The notes under the pieces were generated by a model. The model did no database searches. It saw only the letters and a list, made by a program, of their open reading frames with translations, and was not told where the DNA came from. This document shows positions 1 to 6,496 of a DNA stretch of 11,584 bases, piece after piece. The first letter of the stretch is position 1. Each line of letters begins with the position of its first letter. The translations under genes and the position numbers were made by a program. The DNA is from Anaerolineae bacterium (GTDB taxonomy: Bacteria > Chloroflexota > Anaerolineae > Aggregatilineales > Aggregatilineaceae): NCBI GenBank assembly GCA_016929355.1, contig JAFGJA010000574.1, forward strand, positions 1 through 11,584, read 5' to 3'.

Positions 1-1223
1 GCCAATTCGCGCGTCTGCGGACCCGGCGAAACATTTAAGGCCGCCTGTAACTCGTCTTCGAGACGCTCATACACCATCAAAGCATCTTCCGGTCTGTCAA
101 GATCGCGGTAAAGTTCCATAATGGAACGCACGAGGTCTTCACGGTGGGGACTGGCGGCGGATGCCCGTAAGAAATAACCGAGCGCATCGCGCTTTTCGTC
201 GCGTACTTTGTGAATCCGCGCGAGTCCGGCCAGCGCTTCCGCGTAATTAGAGGCCAATTCCTCCCGACGATCCATGATCCAGGACTGATCGACCATGCTC
301 AGATAGGGGCCATTGTAGAGGGCCACCGCATTTTGCAGCATCACCAATGCTTCATCATCCGGCGCAACAGCCGCATTTTGCACCGCTTCGGCAAACTTGA
401 TCACGTCGTAATGCAGTTCCAGATCGGGCGAAATGCGATAAAAACCTGACCAATAGACCGTGAGGTCTGTGCCCAAAATTTCGCTGATCTTGCGCTTGGT
501 GACATGAAACACATTGGTCGCTTCGCGCGTTGACAGATTCGGCCAGAAGGTCTGGAAAATCTCATCGCGCGTGGTCATCCCGCGATCCACAAAGTAATAG
601 AACAACATGCGCGGCAGCACACCATCCCAATGTGTTACCAAACGCCCGTTAATCAAAACGCGCCCCGGCCCCAACGCCCGCACTTCCAACACATCCGAAC
701 CTACGGACCGGGTATAATCCAGGACCATTTTTTCAGGATACACCGGAACCAACGCCGTTTTACCCTGCAAATCGGCATGTTCGACCAGCGCCATCGGCAA
801 AACGCGCGTGCCAATGACCACCCGACTTCCTTCTGGCAATTGCGCTGCCACCGTCGCAATAAACAGATTCACGGAATCCTGCTCGATCAGATCGTAGGCG
901 TCCAAAATCAGCGATACCTTACCGTATCCGTTTAATGTTTTTACCAACACATTAGCCGCCGCTACCGGATCATCGGGCAAATCAGGCAATGTTGTATCAA
1001 GTTGCTGCGCGATGGTCGCTTGCAGCAGTTCCAGCAAGTGATTAAACCCTAACCCGGCTTCGGGGATAGCCAGGAACACGGTACGACTACCTAACTCATT
1101 GAGGACAGGCGCAAACAGCTGATGTTGGCCGTGAAAGTCGGGATGGAGGATGGTCAACCGAACACTAGCCGGCATAGCAAGCAACTGCTCTTTAACATGA
1201 TCGAACGAATCTAACCTATTCAT
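1..1223 (-). CDS. SARP/BTAD-type transcriptional regulator with degenerate ATPase-like N-terminus (3' end cut by window)
   Basis: The reading frame stays open from ATG at 1223 to the window edge (407 codons, C-terminus missing). GGAG lies 8 nt upstream of the start. Residues about 20-150 have the alternating pattern of a STAND/MalT-like ATPase: a hydrophobic strand ending in VSLILDAYDLI (about 103-113, Walker B-like), then EGSRVVIGTRVLP (131-143). No GxxxxGK[ST] P-loop precedes them. Residues about 180-265 resemble a SARP/OmpR-type winged helix (VRALGPGRVLINGRLV, then MTTRDEIFQTFWPNLSTREA and VTKRKISEIL). Residues about 270-407 fit the helical BTAD domain (YNGPYL, then PHREDLVRSIMELYRDLDRP, then LNVSPGPQTREL). 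BTAD proteins often end soon after a motif like this last one, so little may be missing. Role inferred: DNA-binding activator or signal-integrating regulator in the cytoplasm. Target unknown. The family call is fairly safe; the ATPase-like reading is tentative. Confidence 0.85.
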   Translation of the reverse strand, partial: MNRLDSFDHVKEQLLAMPASVRLTILHPDFHGQHQLFAPVLNELGSRTVFLAIPEAGLGFNHLLELLQATIAQQLDTTLPDLPDDPVAAANVLVKTLNGYGKVSLILDAYDLIEQDSVNLFIATVAAQLPEGSRVVIGTRVLPMALVEHADLQGKTALVPVYPEKMVLDYTRSVGSDVLEVRALGPGRVLINGRLVTHWDGVLPRMLFYYFVDRGMTTRDEIFQTFWPNLSTREATNVFHVTKRKISEILGTDLTVYWSGFYRISPDLELHYDVIKFAEAVQNAAVAPDDEALVMLQNAVALYNGPYLSMVDQSWIMDRREELASNYAEALAGLARIHKVRDEKRDALGYFLRASAASPHREDLVRSIMELYRDLDRPEDALMVYERLEDELQAALNVSPGPQTREL

Positions 1224-1293
1224 TTGATGTTTCTCCATCCTGTAAATACGAATAGTGTGTTTTAAAACTAAATCTCGTTAGTTCTTTTATGAT

Positions 1294-1429
1294 AACTGCA
1301 ATCTGATTCAACCTTATTAAAGCCATTATACACGTTTGGTGACACCGCGACAAGCCATCAATTGTTTACGTTTCATTTGATTGCAGTTTGATTGGCCGGT
1401 TTTATGTTGAGAGTGTATGCAATAAGGTT
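1294..1429. repeat. two interleaved inverted-repeat pairs around the BTAD-gene promoter
   Basis: AACTGCAATC (1294-1303) is the exact reverse complement of GATTGCAGTT (1379-1388). AACCTTATT (1310-1318) is the exact reverse complement of AATAAGGTT (1421-1429). The arms alternate (A, B, A', B'), so they do not form one simple hairpin. Both pairs straddle the promoter at 1325-1353, and the 1310-1318 arm covers the expected transcription start. Paired operator half-sites that allow DNA looping are possible, but this is inference. Confidence 0.45.
1325..1353 (-). promoter_or_regulatory. sigma70-type promoter for the BTAD regulator
   Basis: On the minus strand the -35 box is TTGTCG (1348-1353, 4/6 match) and the -10 box is a perfect TATAAT (1325-1330), separated by 17 nt. 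The expected start near 1318 leaves a leader of about 95 nt before the ATG at 1223. Confidence 0.7.
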
Positions 1430-1531
1430 ACTGTAGTGTGCCAATTGACATCATTGTGATTCATAAGCACACAGCCACAATGTAGCACCGTGCGGCTACC
1501 CATTGTCTGTCATTCAGCACTTTTAGTCACA

Positions 1532-3709
1532 TCAGGGAGTTCGCCGTACTGCCTCCACCACATTGGGCAGGCGTTCGATCTTCGCCAAAACGCGCGCCAA
1601 CTGCTTGAGGGTTTGGATTTCCAGGGTGAGTTCAAACGTTGCAATATGCTGGCGGGTGCTGATATTCACATTGGACATATTGATGCTTTCATCGGCAATA
1701 ACCGCGCCAATATCACGCATCAAACCTTCGCGGTCATAGGCCACGATCACGACTGGCGCAGGGAAGCTCTGCGCACTTTCCGGCGGCCACGTCACGCTGA
1801 TGATCCGTTCCGGCTCGGAGGTATTAAGCACATTTTTGCAATCGGCATGATGCACCGTGATCCCCCTGCCCCGCGTGATAAACCCGGTGATCGGATCGCC
1901 GTAAGTCGGATTACAGCATGGCGCTAATGTCACCAGCAGCCCATCCGTTTCATCGATCCGCATCCCTTCGGCCTCAACGCGCCGGTCACGGTGAACATTC
2001 GGTTCCAGCACATCATCCGGCGTGCCACTCTCCGCTTCGAGCAGCTTCACGCTGATTTGACCTGCTGTAAGTTCACCATACCCAATCGCGGCGGTTAAAT
2101 CATCGGCGCGGTGATAGCCCATCTGGTGCGCAACTTCATCGCGCGAACGGGCGCTCATACCGAGTTTGCGTAATTCACGATCCAGCACTTCCTTACCCGC
2201 CGTGATCGCTTTACCGCGCTCCCGCCGCCGGAACCATTGCTTAACTTTGCCGCGTGCGCGCGTCGTTGTGACAAATCCGAGATCAGCATTCAGCCAATCC
2301 AGGCTCGGACCGCCACGACTCGCGGTGATGACTTCCACGCGATCCCCATTGCGCAGTTGGTAATCCAACCCCACCAGACGCCCATTCACCTTCGCCCCCC
2401 GGCAGCGATGCCCGACTTCGGTGTGAATGTGATAGGCGAAATCAATCGGGGTTGCGCCTTCGGGCAAATCAATAATGTCACCTTTGGGCGTAAAGGCATA
2501 AATGCGTTCCGGGCTGATCTGTTCAAGCATCCCTTGCACAAAGCCATCCGCATCATCGCCGCCATCCGATTCCTGAACTTCCTCCATCATGCGCCGCAAC
2601 CGTTCAAGACGCTGCTCAAAGCGAGCCTCAGCGCTCGAACTGGCGCGATTTTCCTTGTAGCGCCAATGAGCGGCAATGCCAAATTCAGCCTCATAATGCA
2701 TTTCCTGCGTGCGAATCTGGACTTCGAGCGTTTTACCTTCCGTATCCAAGACCGCCGTGTGCAAGCTGCGATATGAATTTTCTTTTGGCGATGAGATGTA
2801 ATCGTCAAATTCGCCAGGGATGGCGTGATAAACATTGTGGATGATGCCCAGCGCCTGATAACATTCGGGAGTGGTATTCACCATGATACGGATCGCGCGG
2901 ATGTCATAAATCTGGTTGAACGGCAAATTTTTGCGCTGCATCTTGCGGTAAATGCTGTAGATATGCTTGGGCCGCCCCGAAATATCCGCTTTTAACCCTT
3001 CCTGAGCGAACTGCTCGCGGAGAAACTCAATCGTGCGCCGCATATAGGCTTCGCGATCCGAACGCCGTTCGTCAATCTGCGCAGCAATGGCGCGGTAAGC
3101 GTCCTGATCCAGATAGCGAAAGGCGAGGTCTTCCAGTTCCCATTTCATGCCCCAGATGCCCAACCGGTTAGCGATAGGGGCAAAAATATCGCGCGTTTCC
3201 CGCGCTTTTTGTATCTGCTTATGCGGCGGCATGTGGACCAACGTCCGCATATTGTGCAGCCGGTCGGCCAATTTGATCAGGATTACGCGGAAATCAGACC
3301 CCATCGCCAGAAACATCTTGCGCAGATATTCCATTTCACGATCGGTCGGTTTACTGCCGTTGCGCCCTTCCATTTCCATCGGCAGCAGCTTGAGTTTGGT
3401 CACACCATCGACCAGTTCAGCGATTTTCGGGCCGAATTCGCTGTGGATGTCTTCCAACGTAATGCCGGTATCTTCCACCACATCATGCAGCAGCGCGGCG
3501 GCAATGGTCGTCGCATCCAGCCCCATATCGGCCAGAATCAGCGCCACCGCCACGCAATGCACCAGAAACGGCTCCCCAGACTTGCGAAATTGGCCCTCAT
3601 GCGCATCGCGCGCGCGGCGATAGGCACGCTCGATCAGTTCGCGGTCTTGTGGCGTCGGCGTCGCTAAACTTTGAAAGATGGTGTCGAGATCGGTGATCGC
3701 TACCTGCAT
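1532..3709 (-). CDS. rel: bifunctional (p)ppGpp synthetase/hydrolase, long RelA/SpoT homologue (RSH) family
   Basis: 725 aa, the usual length of long RSH proteins. The enzyme makes (p)ppGpp from ATP and GDP/GTP, and hydrolyses it, to drive the stringent response in the cytoplasm, typically sensing uncharged tRNA on ribosomes. Domains in order: HD hydrolase (about 25-180) with His51, HDVVEDT (75-81) and LADRLHN (147-153), which look intact; synthetase (about 240-350) with GRPKHIYSIYRK (245-256), DDYISSPKENSYRSLH (302-317) and EVQIRT (329-334); TGS (about 402-463, starting RIYAFTPKGDIIDLPEGA); conserved-cysteine region with APCCNP (596-601) and HHADC (620-624); C-terminal ACT (about 652-725). 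Both catalytic halves look active, so I call it bifunctional. ATG at 3709 is preceded by GAGG 7 nt upstream. It is divergent from the VKOR gene, 124 bp away. No terminator is visible downstream. Confidence 0.97.
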   Translation of the reverse strand: MQVAITDLDTIFQSLATPTPQDRELIERAYRRARDAHEGQFRKSGEPFLVHCVAVALILADMGLDATTIAAALLHDVVEDTGITLEDIHSEFGPKIAELVDGVTKLKLLPMEMEGRNGSKPTDREMEYLRKMFLAMGSDFRVILIKLADRLHNMRTLVHMPPHKQIQKARETRDIFAPIANRLGIWGMKWELEDLAFRYLDQDAYRAIAAQIDERRSDREAYMRRTIEFLREQFAQEGLKADISGRPKHIYSIYRKMQRKNLPFNQIYDIRAIRIMVNTTPECYQALGIIHNVYHAIPGEFDDYISSPKENSYRSLHTAVLDTEGKTLEVQIRTQEMHYEAEFGIAAHWRYKENRASSSAEARFEQRLERLRRMMEEVQESDGGDDADGFVQGMLEQISPERIYAFTPKGDIIDLPEGATPIDFAYHIHTEVGHRCRGAKVNGRLVGLDYQLRNGDRVEVITASRGGPSLDWLNADLGFVTTTRARGKVKQWFRRRERGKAITAGKEVLDRELRKLGMSARSRDEVAHQMGYHRADDLTAAIGYGELTAGQISVKLLEAESGTPDDVLEPNVHRDRRVEAEGMRIDETDGLLVTLAPCCNPTYGDPITGFITRGRGITVHHADCKNVLNTSEPERIISVTWPPESAQSFPAPVVIVAYDREGLMRDIGAVIADESINMSNVNISTRQHIATFELTLEIQTLKQLARVLAKIERLPNVVEAVRRTP

Positions 3710-3769
3710 CCGCTGTCCTCAGAGTATCGTTTCCAGATAATTTCCAGTGTCTTAACCAATTTGCGGCAT

Positions 3770-3798
3770 TTTAGACCATTTGAGATATATTCTACACT
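3770..3798 (+). promoter_or_regulatory. candidate promoter for the VKOR gene
   Basis: In the 124-bp divergent spacer, TTTAGA (3770-3775) and TACACT (3793-3798) are separated by 17 nt, each matching consensus at 4/6. An overlapping alternative is TTGCGG (3761-3766) with TATATT (3786-3791) at 19 nt spacing. I cannot decide between them. No equally good promoter for rel is visible on the other strand. Confidence 0.3.
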
Positions 3799-3833
3799 AG
3801 TTTGATCGCGTTGTGTGAAGGAGATTAGTTAAA

Positions 3834-4325
3834 GTGACAACTGCGAAATCGAAAAATGAGACGCTGGCTAGTGTAAATGTAACCCTGGATATGATGCGCG
3901 GCGTCATGATTATACTGGCAATAATCGGTATTTTCGTCGCGGGTTATATGAGTTGGGCCGAACTGACCAATAATGAAACCATGTGCGCCGATGTCGGCAA
4001 CATCGACTGTACGGCGGTACAACAAAGCGCCTACGCGAAAACGTTCGGCGTGCCGGTAGCGGTCCTGGGGACACTTGGTTATCTTGCGATTCTGGGCGTC
4101 TTGATCCTGGAAGATCAGATCGGGCTGGTAGCGGCCTATGGGCGCACCGCCGTGGTGGGCATGGCGTTGTTTGGCGTTATCTTCCAATTGTACCTGACGT
4201 ATGTCGAAGCGGCGGTGCTGGATAAATGGTGTCAATGGTGTGTCGCCTCGTTTGTGACCATCACCCTTTTGCTGATTTTTGGCGGAATCCGGCTGAAGAA
4301 CTTCCTGGAACCCTTGCAAAAATAG
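3834..4325 (+). CDS. vitamin K epoxide reductase (VKOR) family protein, disulfide-forming membrane oxidoreductase
   Basis: 163 aa integral membrane protein. Bacterial VKOR homologues reoxidise DsbA-like thioredoxin-fold proteins and pass the electrons to quinone, replacing DsbB. Four hydrophobic segments are visible (about 20-41, 73-92, 103-125, 136-152). A loop cysteine pair (C51, C59) lies in NETMCADVGNIDCTAVQQS, and the catalytic CQWC motif (C133, C136) sits at the start of the last helix. The spacing matches the four-cysteine plan known for bacterial VKOR. S66 and GVPVAVLGTLGY (72-83) are also family features. There is no fused thioredoxin domain, so a separate partner is needed; the DsbA-like protein at 5522-6415 fits. 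The start is GTG, supported by AAGGAG (3818-3823) 10 nt upstream. It is the only plus-strand gene in the window. Confidence 0.93.
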   Translation: MTTAKSKNETLASVNVTLDMMRGVMIILAIIGIFVAGYMSWAELTNNETMCADVGNIDCTAVQQSAYAKTFGVPVAVLGTLGYLAILGVLILEDQIGLVAAYGRTAVVGMALFGVIFQLYLTYVEAAVLDKWCQWCVASFVTITLLLIFGGIRLKNFLEPLQK

Positions 4326-4365
4326 CATCTATCACGCTTTTCCAAACGCAAGAACCAACATTGCT

Positions 4366-4402
4366 AAAAAACAAACGGCCTCGTAATGAGGCCGCCCGTT
4401 TT
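4366..4402. terminator. bidirectional intrinsic terminator between VKOR and the S1-domain gene
   Basis: CGGCCTC (4376-4382) pairs with GAGGCCG (4388-4394) across a 5-nt loop. Read on the minus strand it is followed by TTTGTTTTTT, a strong signal for the S1-domain gene ending at 4419. Read on the plus strand it is followed by CCCGTTTT, a weaker signal for VKOR ending at 4325. The two genes converge here. Confidence 0.8.
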
Positions 4403-4418
4403 AAAAATCAGCGTAGCA

Positions 4419-5138
4419 TTAATCGCCGCGATGCTGTTTGAGCGTGCGCGAGAAAATTTCTTCACGGTCATGGTGGCGTCTGTTCTTCTTGCTGCGTTTC
4501 TTGCTCTTCTTGCTGCGCATTGGCATTTCCATGCCCGTGCCTTCCATCGCCTGGCGGAGCGCCAATTCCATCGCGGTTGGCATTTCTTCGAATTCTTCAT
4601 CTTCGATGACCGCCGCGACTGCGGCTTGTTGCAGCGCACGCACGCTGAGATCAATTTGCTTCTTGCGCCGGTTCACGCCAATCACCTTGACCTCAACCGA
4701 TTCACCAACTGATACGACATCCGAGGGATCACCAACGTAGCCCTGGGCCAGCTCGGAAACATGCACGAGGCCGGGCCGTTCCGCACCAATATCAATGAAC
4801 GCGCCAAATTTCTCCACGCGGACAACTTCGCCCGTAAAGACGGCATCCGGCTTGAGTTCGTTCCAGGTGACAGCCGGGGGCTTGAGCATGGTTAAATTCA
4901 TGCGCCCCTTCTGCTTATCTACATCCAGCACCCAAACCGTAACTTGATCGCCTTCATTCAAAATATCGGTGACATTTTTGACATGGCTTTCGGAGAGTTG
5001 CGAAATGTGGAGCAGGCCAAGACGACCCACGCCCACATCGACCAATGCGCCATACAGGTCGATTTTCTTCACAACCCCTTGCAATTGCATCTTAGGGGTA
5101 ATTTCTTCGATAGTAGTGGGGGTGTTTTCCGTCGTCAT
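4419..5138 (-). CDS. RNA-binding protein with two S1 domains and a basic C-terminal tail
   Basis: 239 aa. Two S1/OB-fold repeats are clear: residues about 17-86 (GVVKKIDLYGALVDVG, then GLLHISQLSESHV) and about 97-168 (GEVVRVEKFGAFIDIG, then PGLVHVSELAQGYV). The pattern G-V-V-x(n)-G-A-(F/L)-(V/I)-D-(V/I)-G and the HIS/HVS-x-L motif are diagnostic. Residues about 175-205 are acidic and Met-rich. The tail from about 208 is strongly basic (RSKKSKKRSKKNRRHH), suiting nucleic-acid or ribosome contact. It is far shorter than ribosomal protein bS1, which has four to six repeats, so it is better called an S1-domain protein, perhaps acting in translation or RNA turnover; the exact role is unknown. ATG at 5138 has AAGGAG 9 nt upstream. 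It has its own promoter and ends at the terminator at 4366-4402. Confidence 0.9.
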   Translation of the reverse strand: MTTENTPTTIEEITPKMQLQGVVKKIDLYGALVDVGVGRLGLLHISQLSESHVKNVTDILNEGDQVTVWVLDVDKQKGRMNLTMLKPPAVTWNELKPDAVFTGEVVRVEKFGAFIDIGAERPGLVHVSELAQGYVGDPSDVVSVGESVEVKVIGVNRRKKQIDLSVRALQQAAVAAVIEDEEFEEMPTAMELALRQAMEGTGMEMPMRSKKSKKRSKKNRRHHDREEIFSRTLKQHRGD

Positions 5139-5211
5139 AGACTTATGCTCCTTATCGGGTCCGGGCCGGGCTTATCTTACCGGCGTGTACTCTGTGTATG
5201 ATCGAGGGCGG

Positions 5212-5240
5212 ATTATACCTGTTCCTTACAGGTGGGTCAA
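5212..5240 (-). promoter_or_regulatory. strong sigma70-type promoter for the S1-domain gene
   Basis: On the minus strand the -35 box is TTGACC (5235-5240, 5/6) and the -10 box is TATAAT (5212-5217, perfect), with a 17-nt spacer. The expected start near 5205 gives a leader of about 67 nt that includes the AAGGAG site. Confidence 0.8.
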
Positions 5241-5393
5241 CGGTGTGTTTGGTTCGGGTTAACGATCCAACCCGTTACAAGCACAAAACACGATCACAAC
5301 AAGGGGGAATCAGTTTCGAAACCTGATTCCCCCTTGCCAATGGTTGTAGTCGAGAATCTTGGAAGATTCTCACTGACCGGCATCACAAAGGAA
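5241..5393. other. hairpin-rich non-coding stretch
   Basis: No convincing gene is present. Three stem-loops follow one another: CGGGTT/AACCCG (5255-5260 with 5269-5274), a perfect 14-bp stem (5300-5313 with 5323-5336), and a 9-bp stem GAGAATCTT/AAGATTCTC (5352-5360 with 5363-5371, only 2 nt between the arms). They lie between the S1-gene promoter and the MITE-like element. They could be part of a structured RNA, a terminator for the upstream minus-strand gene, or repeat debris. Confidence 0.5.
5300..5336. repeat. perfect 14-bp inverted repeat (hairpin)
   Basis: CAAGGGGGAATCAG is followed by a 9-nt loop and its exact reverse complement. On the minus strand the stem is followed by TTGTGATCGTGTTTT, a poor U-tract. 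It may still end transcripts coming from the DsbA-like gene before they reach the S1-gene promoter. On the plus strand no T-run follows. Confidence 0.75.
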
Positions 5394-5525
5394 CTGATGG
5401 AGAAACGAAAACAACATCAGATGATCGTGTAGGGGAGCACCAATGTGTGCTCCCGTTTTTTTTCGGGCCGACACGGTGGTCGCCCCCTACATGACCATGC
5501 GAAATCTATTTCTTTTCGCCATTAG
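5394..5525. mobile_element. MITE-like palindromic element, copy 1
   Basis: 132 bp without coding capacity. The left end CTGATGGAGAAACGAAAAC and the reverse complement of the right end, CTAATGGCGAAAAGAAA, are similar. From the ATGG to the inner GTAGGGG (39 positions) the arms match ungapped at about 28. The core is bounded by GTAGGGG (5429-5435) and CCCCTAC (5484-5490) and holds two hairpins: GGGAGCAC/GTGCTCCC (5433-5440 with 5447-5454) and GGGCCGAC with GTCGCCC (5465-5485, imperfect). A second copy with the same plan lies at 9245-9382. The right end overlaps the last codons of the DsbA-like gene. No transposase or clear target duplication is seen, so non-autonomous mobility is inferred. Confidence 0.65.
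5433..5463 (+). terminator. intrinsic terminator within MITE-like copy 1
   Basis: An 8-bp GC-rich stem, GGGAGCAC/GTGCTCCC, with a 6-nt loop is followed by G and eight Ts (5456-5463). This is a textbook plus-strand terminator, yet no plus-strand gene lies upstream within 1 kb. It may insulate the converging DsbA-like gene from plus-strand transcription, or end an unannotated RNA. Confidence 0.7.
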
Positions 5526-6415
5526 CTGCCACTCTTCGCCAATTCCGCTTCAATGAGTTGCTGGAAAACCTCAAACGATTGCGCGCCAATCGCCTGCACC
5601 ACGCCGTTGATCACGAAACCAGGCGTTCCGCGCAGCCCGTAATTCTGCGCCGCTTGATAGTCGGCCAGCACTTCATCCGCATACCGTTCCGTCGCCATAC
5701 ATTCGGTGAACGCTTCGGTATCCATGTCAAATTCGGCGGCATAACTGATAAAGGTTTCATCGTTGAGCGGCGTCCCTTCATTTTCGGTCAAACGCTGAAA
5801 CAGACGATCATGAAATTCCCAGAAATACCCCTGCTCCTCAGCACATTCCGTCGCCATGCTTGCGCGATAGGATTCTTCGCCAAAGATCGGAAAATCACGA
5901 TAGACAAATTTCACTTCATCGGGATATTCCTCAAGAATCTGTAGTAACGTGGTCTGATACCAACGCCCGCAATAGCCACACTGAAAATCAGAGAATTCAG
6001 TGATCACCACCGGCGCGTCATCCGGCCCGCGAAAAGCATCATCTTCTTCCGCTACGCCCACCGGGATAATCGTTGGCGTGGGGGGGATGGGCGTATTGGT
6101 CGGGATCAGCTTAAACACTTCTGTCGCCACCGCGTTATCGACCATCGCTTGCACCTGGGCACTGTTCAAACCATCCTCACCGACGGGCGCAGCCGCGATT
6201 TCTGTCCCGACCACCTCGGCCACAATCTGGCGCACCTCATCTTCGCTCAAAGAGTCATCATCGGATGATGTGCCAAAATCGCCAAAGGGTGTGGTGATCA
6301 AACAGGCGACCAAAAAGGCCAGACCAATCAACAGGCCAACGCCGTACAGCAGCACATTCGGGCGCGCATTGTTGGGGGGAGTAGGTTGATTATCCTGAGA
6401 ATTAATTTCTGCCAT
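5522..6415 (-). CDS. membrane-anchored DsbA-like thiol:disulfide oxidoreductase (thioredoxin_4 type)
   Basis: 297 aa from ATG at 6415. This start has AAGGA 6 nt upstream, while the in-frame ATG at 6430 (5 residues longer) has none. A single transmembrane segment (about 21-41) is followed by an acidic stretch, then a Pro/Thr linker (TNTPIPPTPT, about 106-115), then a thioredoxin fold with an inserted helical domain (about 126-297). The active site is CGYC (146-149) in FSDFQCGYC, and the cis-proline motif is GTPGFVING (263-271). Such proteins introduce or isomerise disulfides outside the membrane. The VKOR at 3834-4325 is the likely recycling partner. It has its own promoter at 6458-6487. LVAC (35-38) looks like a lipobox, but hydrophobic residues follow, so a membrane anchor is preferred. 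The TAA stop lies inside the end of the MITE-like element. Confidence 0.92.
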   Translation of the reverse strand: MAEINSQDNQPTPPNNARPNVLLYGVGLLIGLAFLVACLITTPFGDFGTSSDDDSLSEDEVRQIVAEVVGTEIAAAPVGEDGLNSAQVQAMVDNAVATEVFKLIPTNTPIPPTPTIIPVGVAEEDDAFRGPDDAPVVITEFSDFQCGYCGRWYQTTLLQILEEYPDEVKFVYRDFPIFGEESYRASMATECAEEQGYFWEFHDRLFQRLTENEGTPLNDETFISYAAEFDMDTEAFTECMATERYADEVLADYQAAQNYGLRGTPGFVINGVVQAIGAQSFEVFQQLIEAELAKSGS

Positions 6416-6457
6416 GCCTTTTTCCTTCATCTATGTGGCGCGATACTTCGTTCGCAA

Positions 6458-6487
6458 ATTATACGTGTCCAAAGCATCGTTAGGCAA
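6458..6487 (-). promoter_or_regulatory. sigma70-type promoter for the DsbA-like gene
   Basis: TTGCCT (6482-6487, 4/6) and a perfect TATAAT (6458-6463) are separated by 18 nt on the minus strand. The box lies in the short gap after the DUF1848 gene, so the DsbA-like gene can be expressed independently. The expected leader is about 36 nt. Confidence 0.7.
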
Positions 6488-6496
6488 CCCGTAATT

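Larger units (their letters stand above)
1224..1531. other. 308-bp intergenic region between rel and the BTAD regulator
   Basis: This AT-richer gap holds the BTAD-gene promoter and two pairs of inverted repeats, listed separately. No convincing ORF is present. A weak hairpin, GTAGC (1482-1486) with GCTAC (1495-1499), lies just past the rel stop but has no T-tract. The end of the rel transcript is therefore not marked, and read-through toward the BTAD gene is possible. Confidence 0.6.

Noticed and set aside
1228..1240. ATGGAGAAAC-like string upstream of the BTAD gene, similar to the MITE-like ends
   Set aside because: It lacks the preceding CTN, has no partner arm or GTAGGGG core, and is explained by the gene's ribosome-binding site.
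3825..4328. 167-aa open frame antisense to VKOR
   Set aside because: VKOR has the diagnostic CXXC and membrane helices. The opposite frame is His/Gln-rich without recognisable motifs.
5255..5371. CRISPR-like array or tRNA in the hairpin cluster
   Set aside because: The stems are unrelated to each other with no regular spacing, and no tRNA cloverleaf can be drawn around the TTTCGAAAC loop.
5232..5432. 66-aa plus-strand open frame in the hairpin-rich gap
   Set aside because: It runs through the 14-bp hairpin and into the MITE-like element, has no ribosome-binding site, and its start lies within the S1-gene promoter.
6302..6313. Lipobox-like LVAC in the DsbA-like protein
   Set aside because: The upstream region is long and weakly charged, and the hydrophobic segment continues past the Cys, so a simple membrane anchor is more likely.
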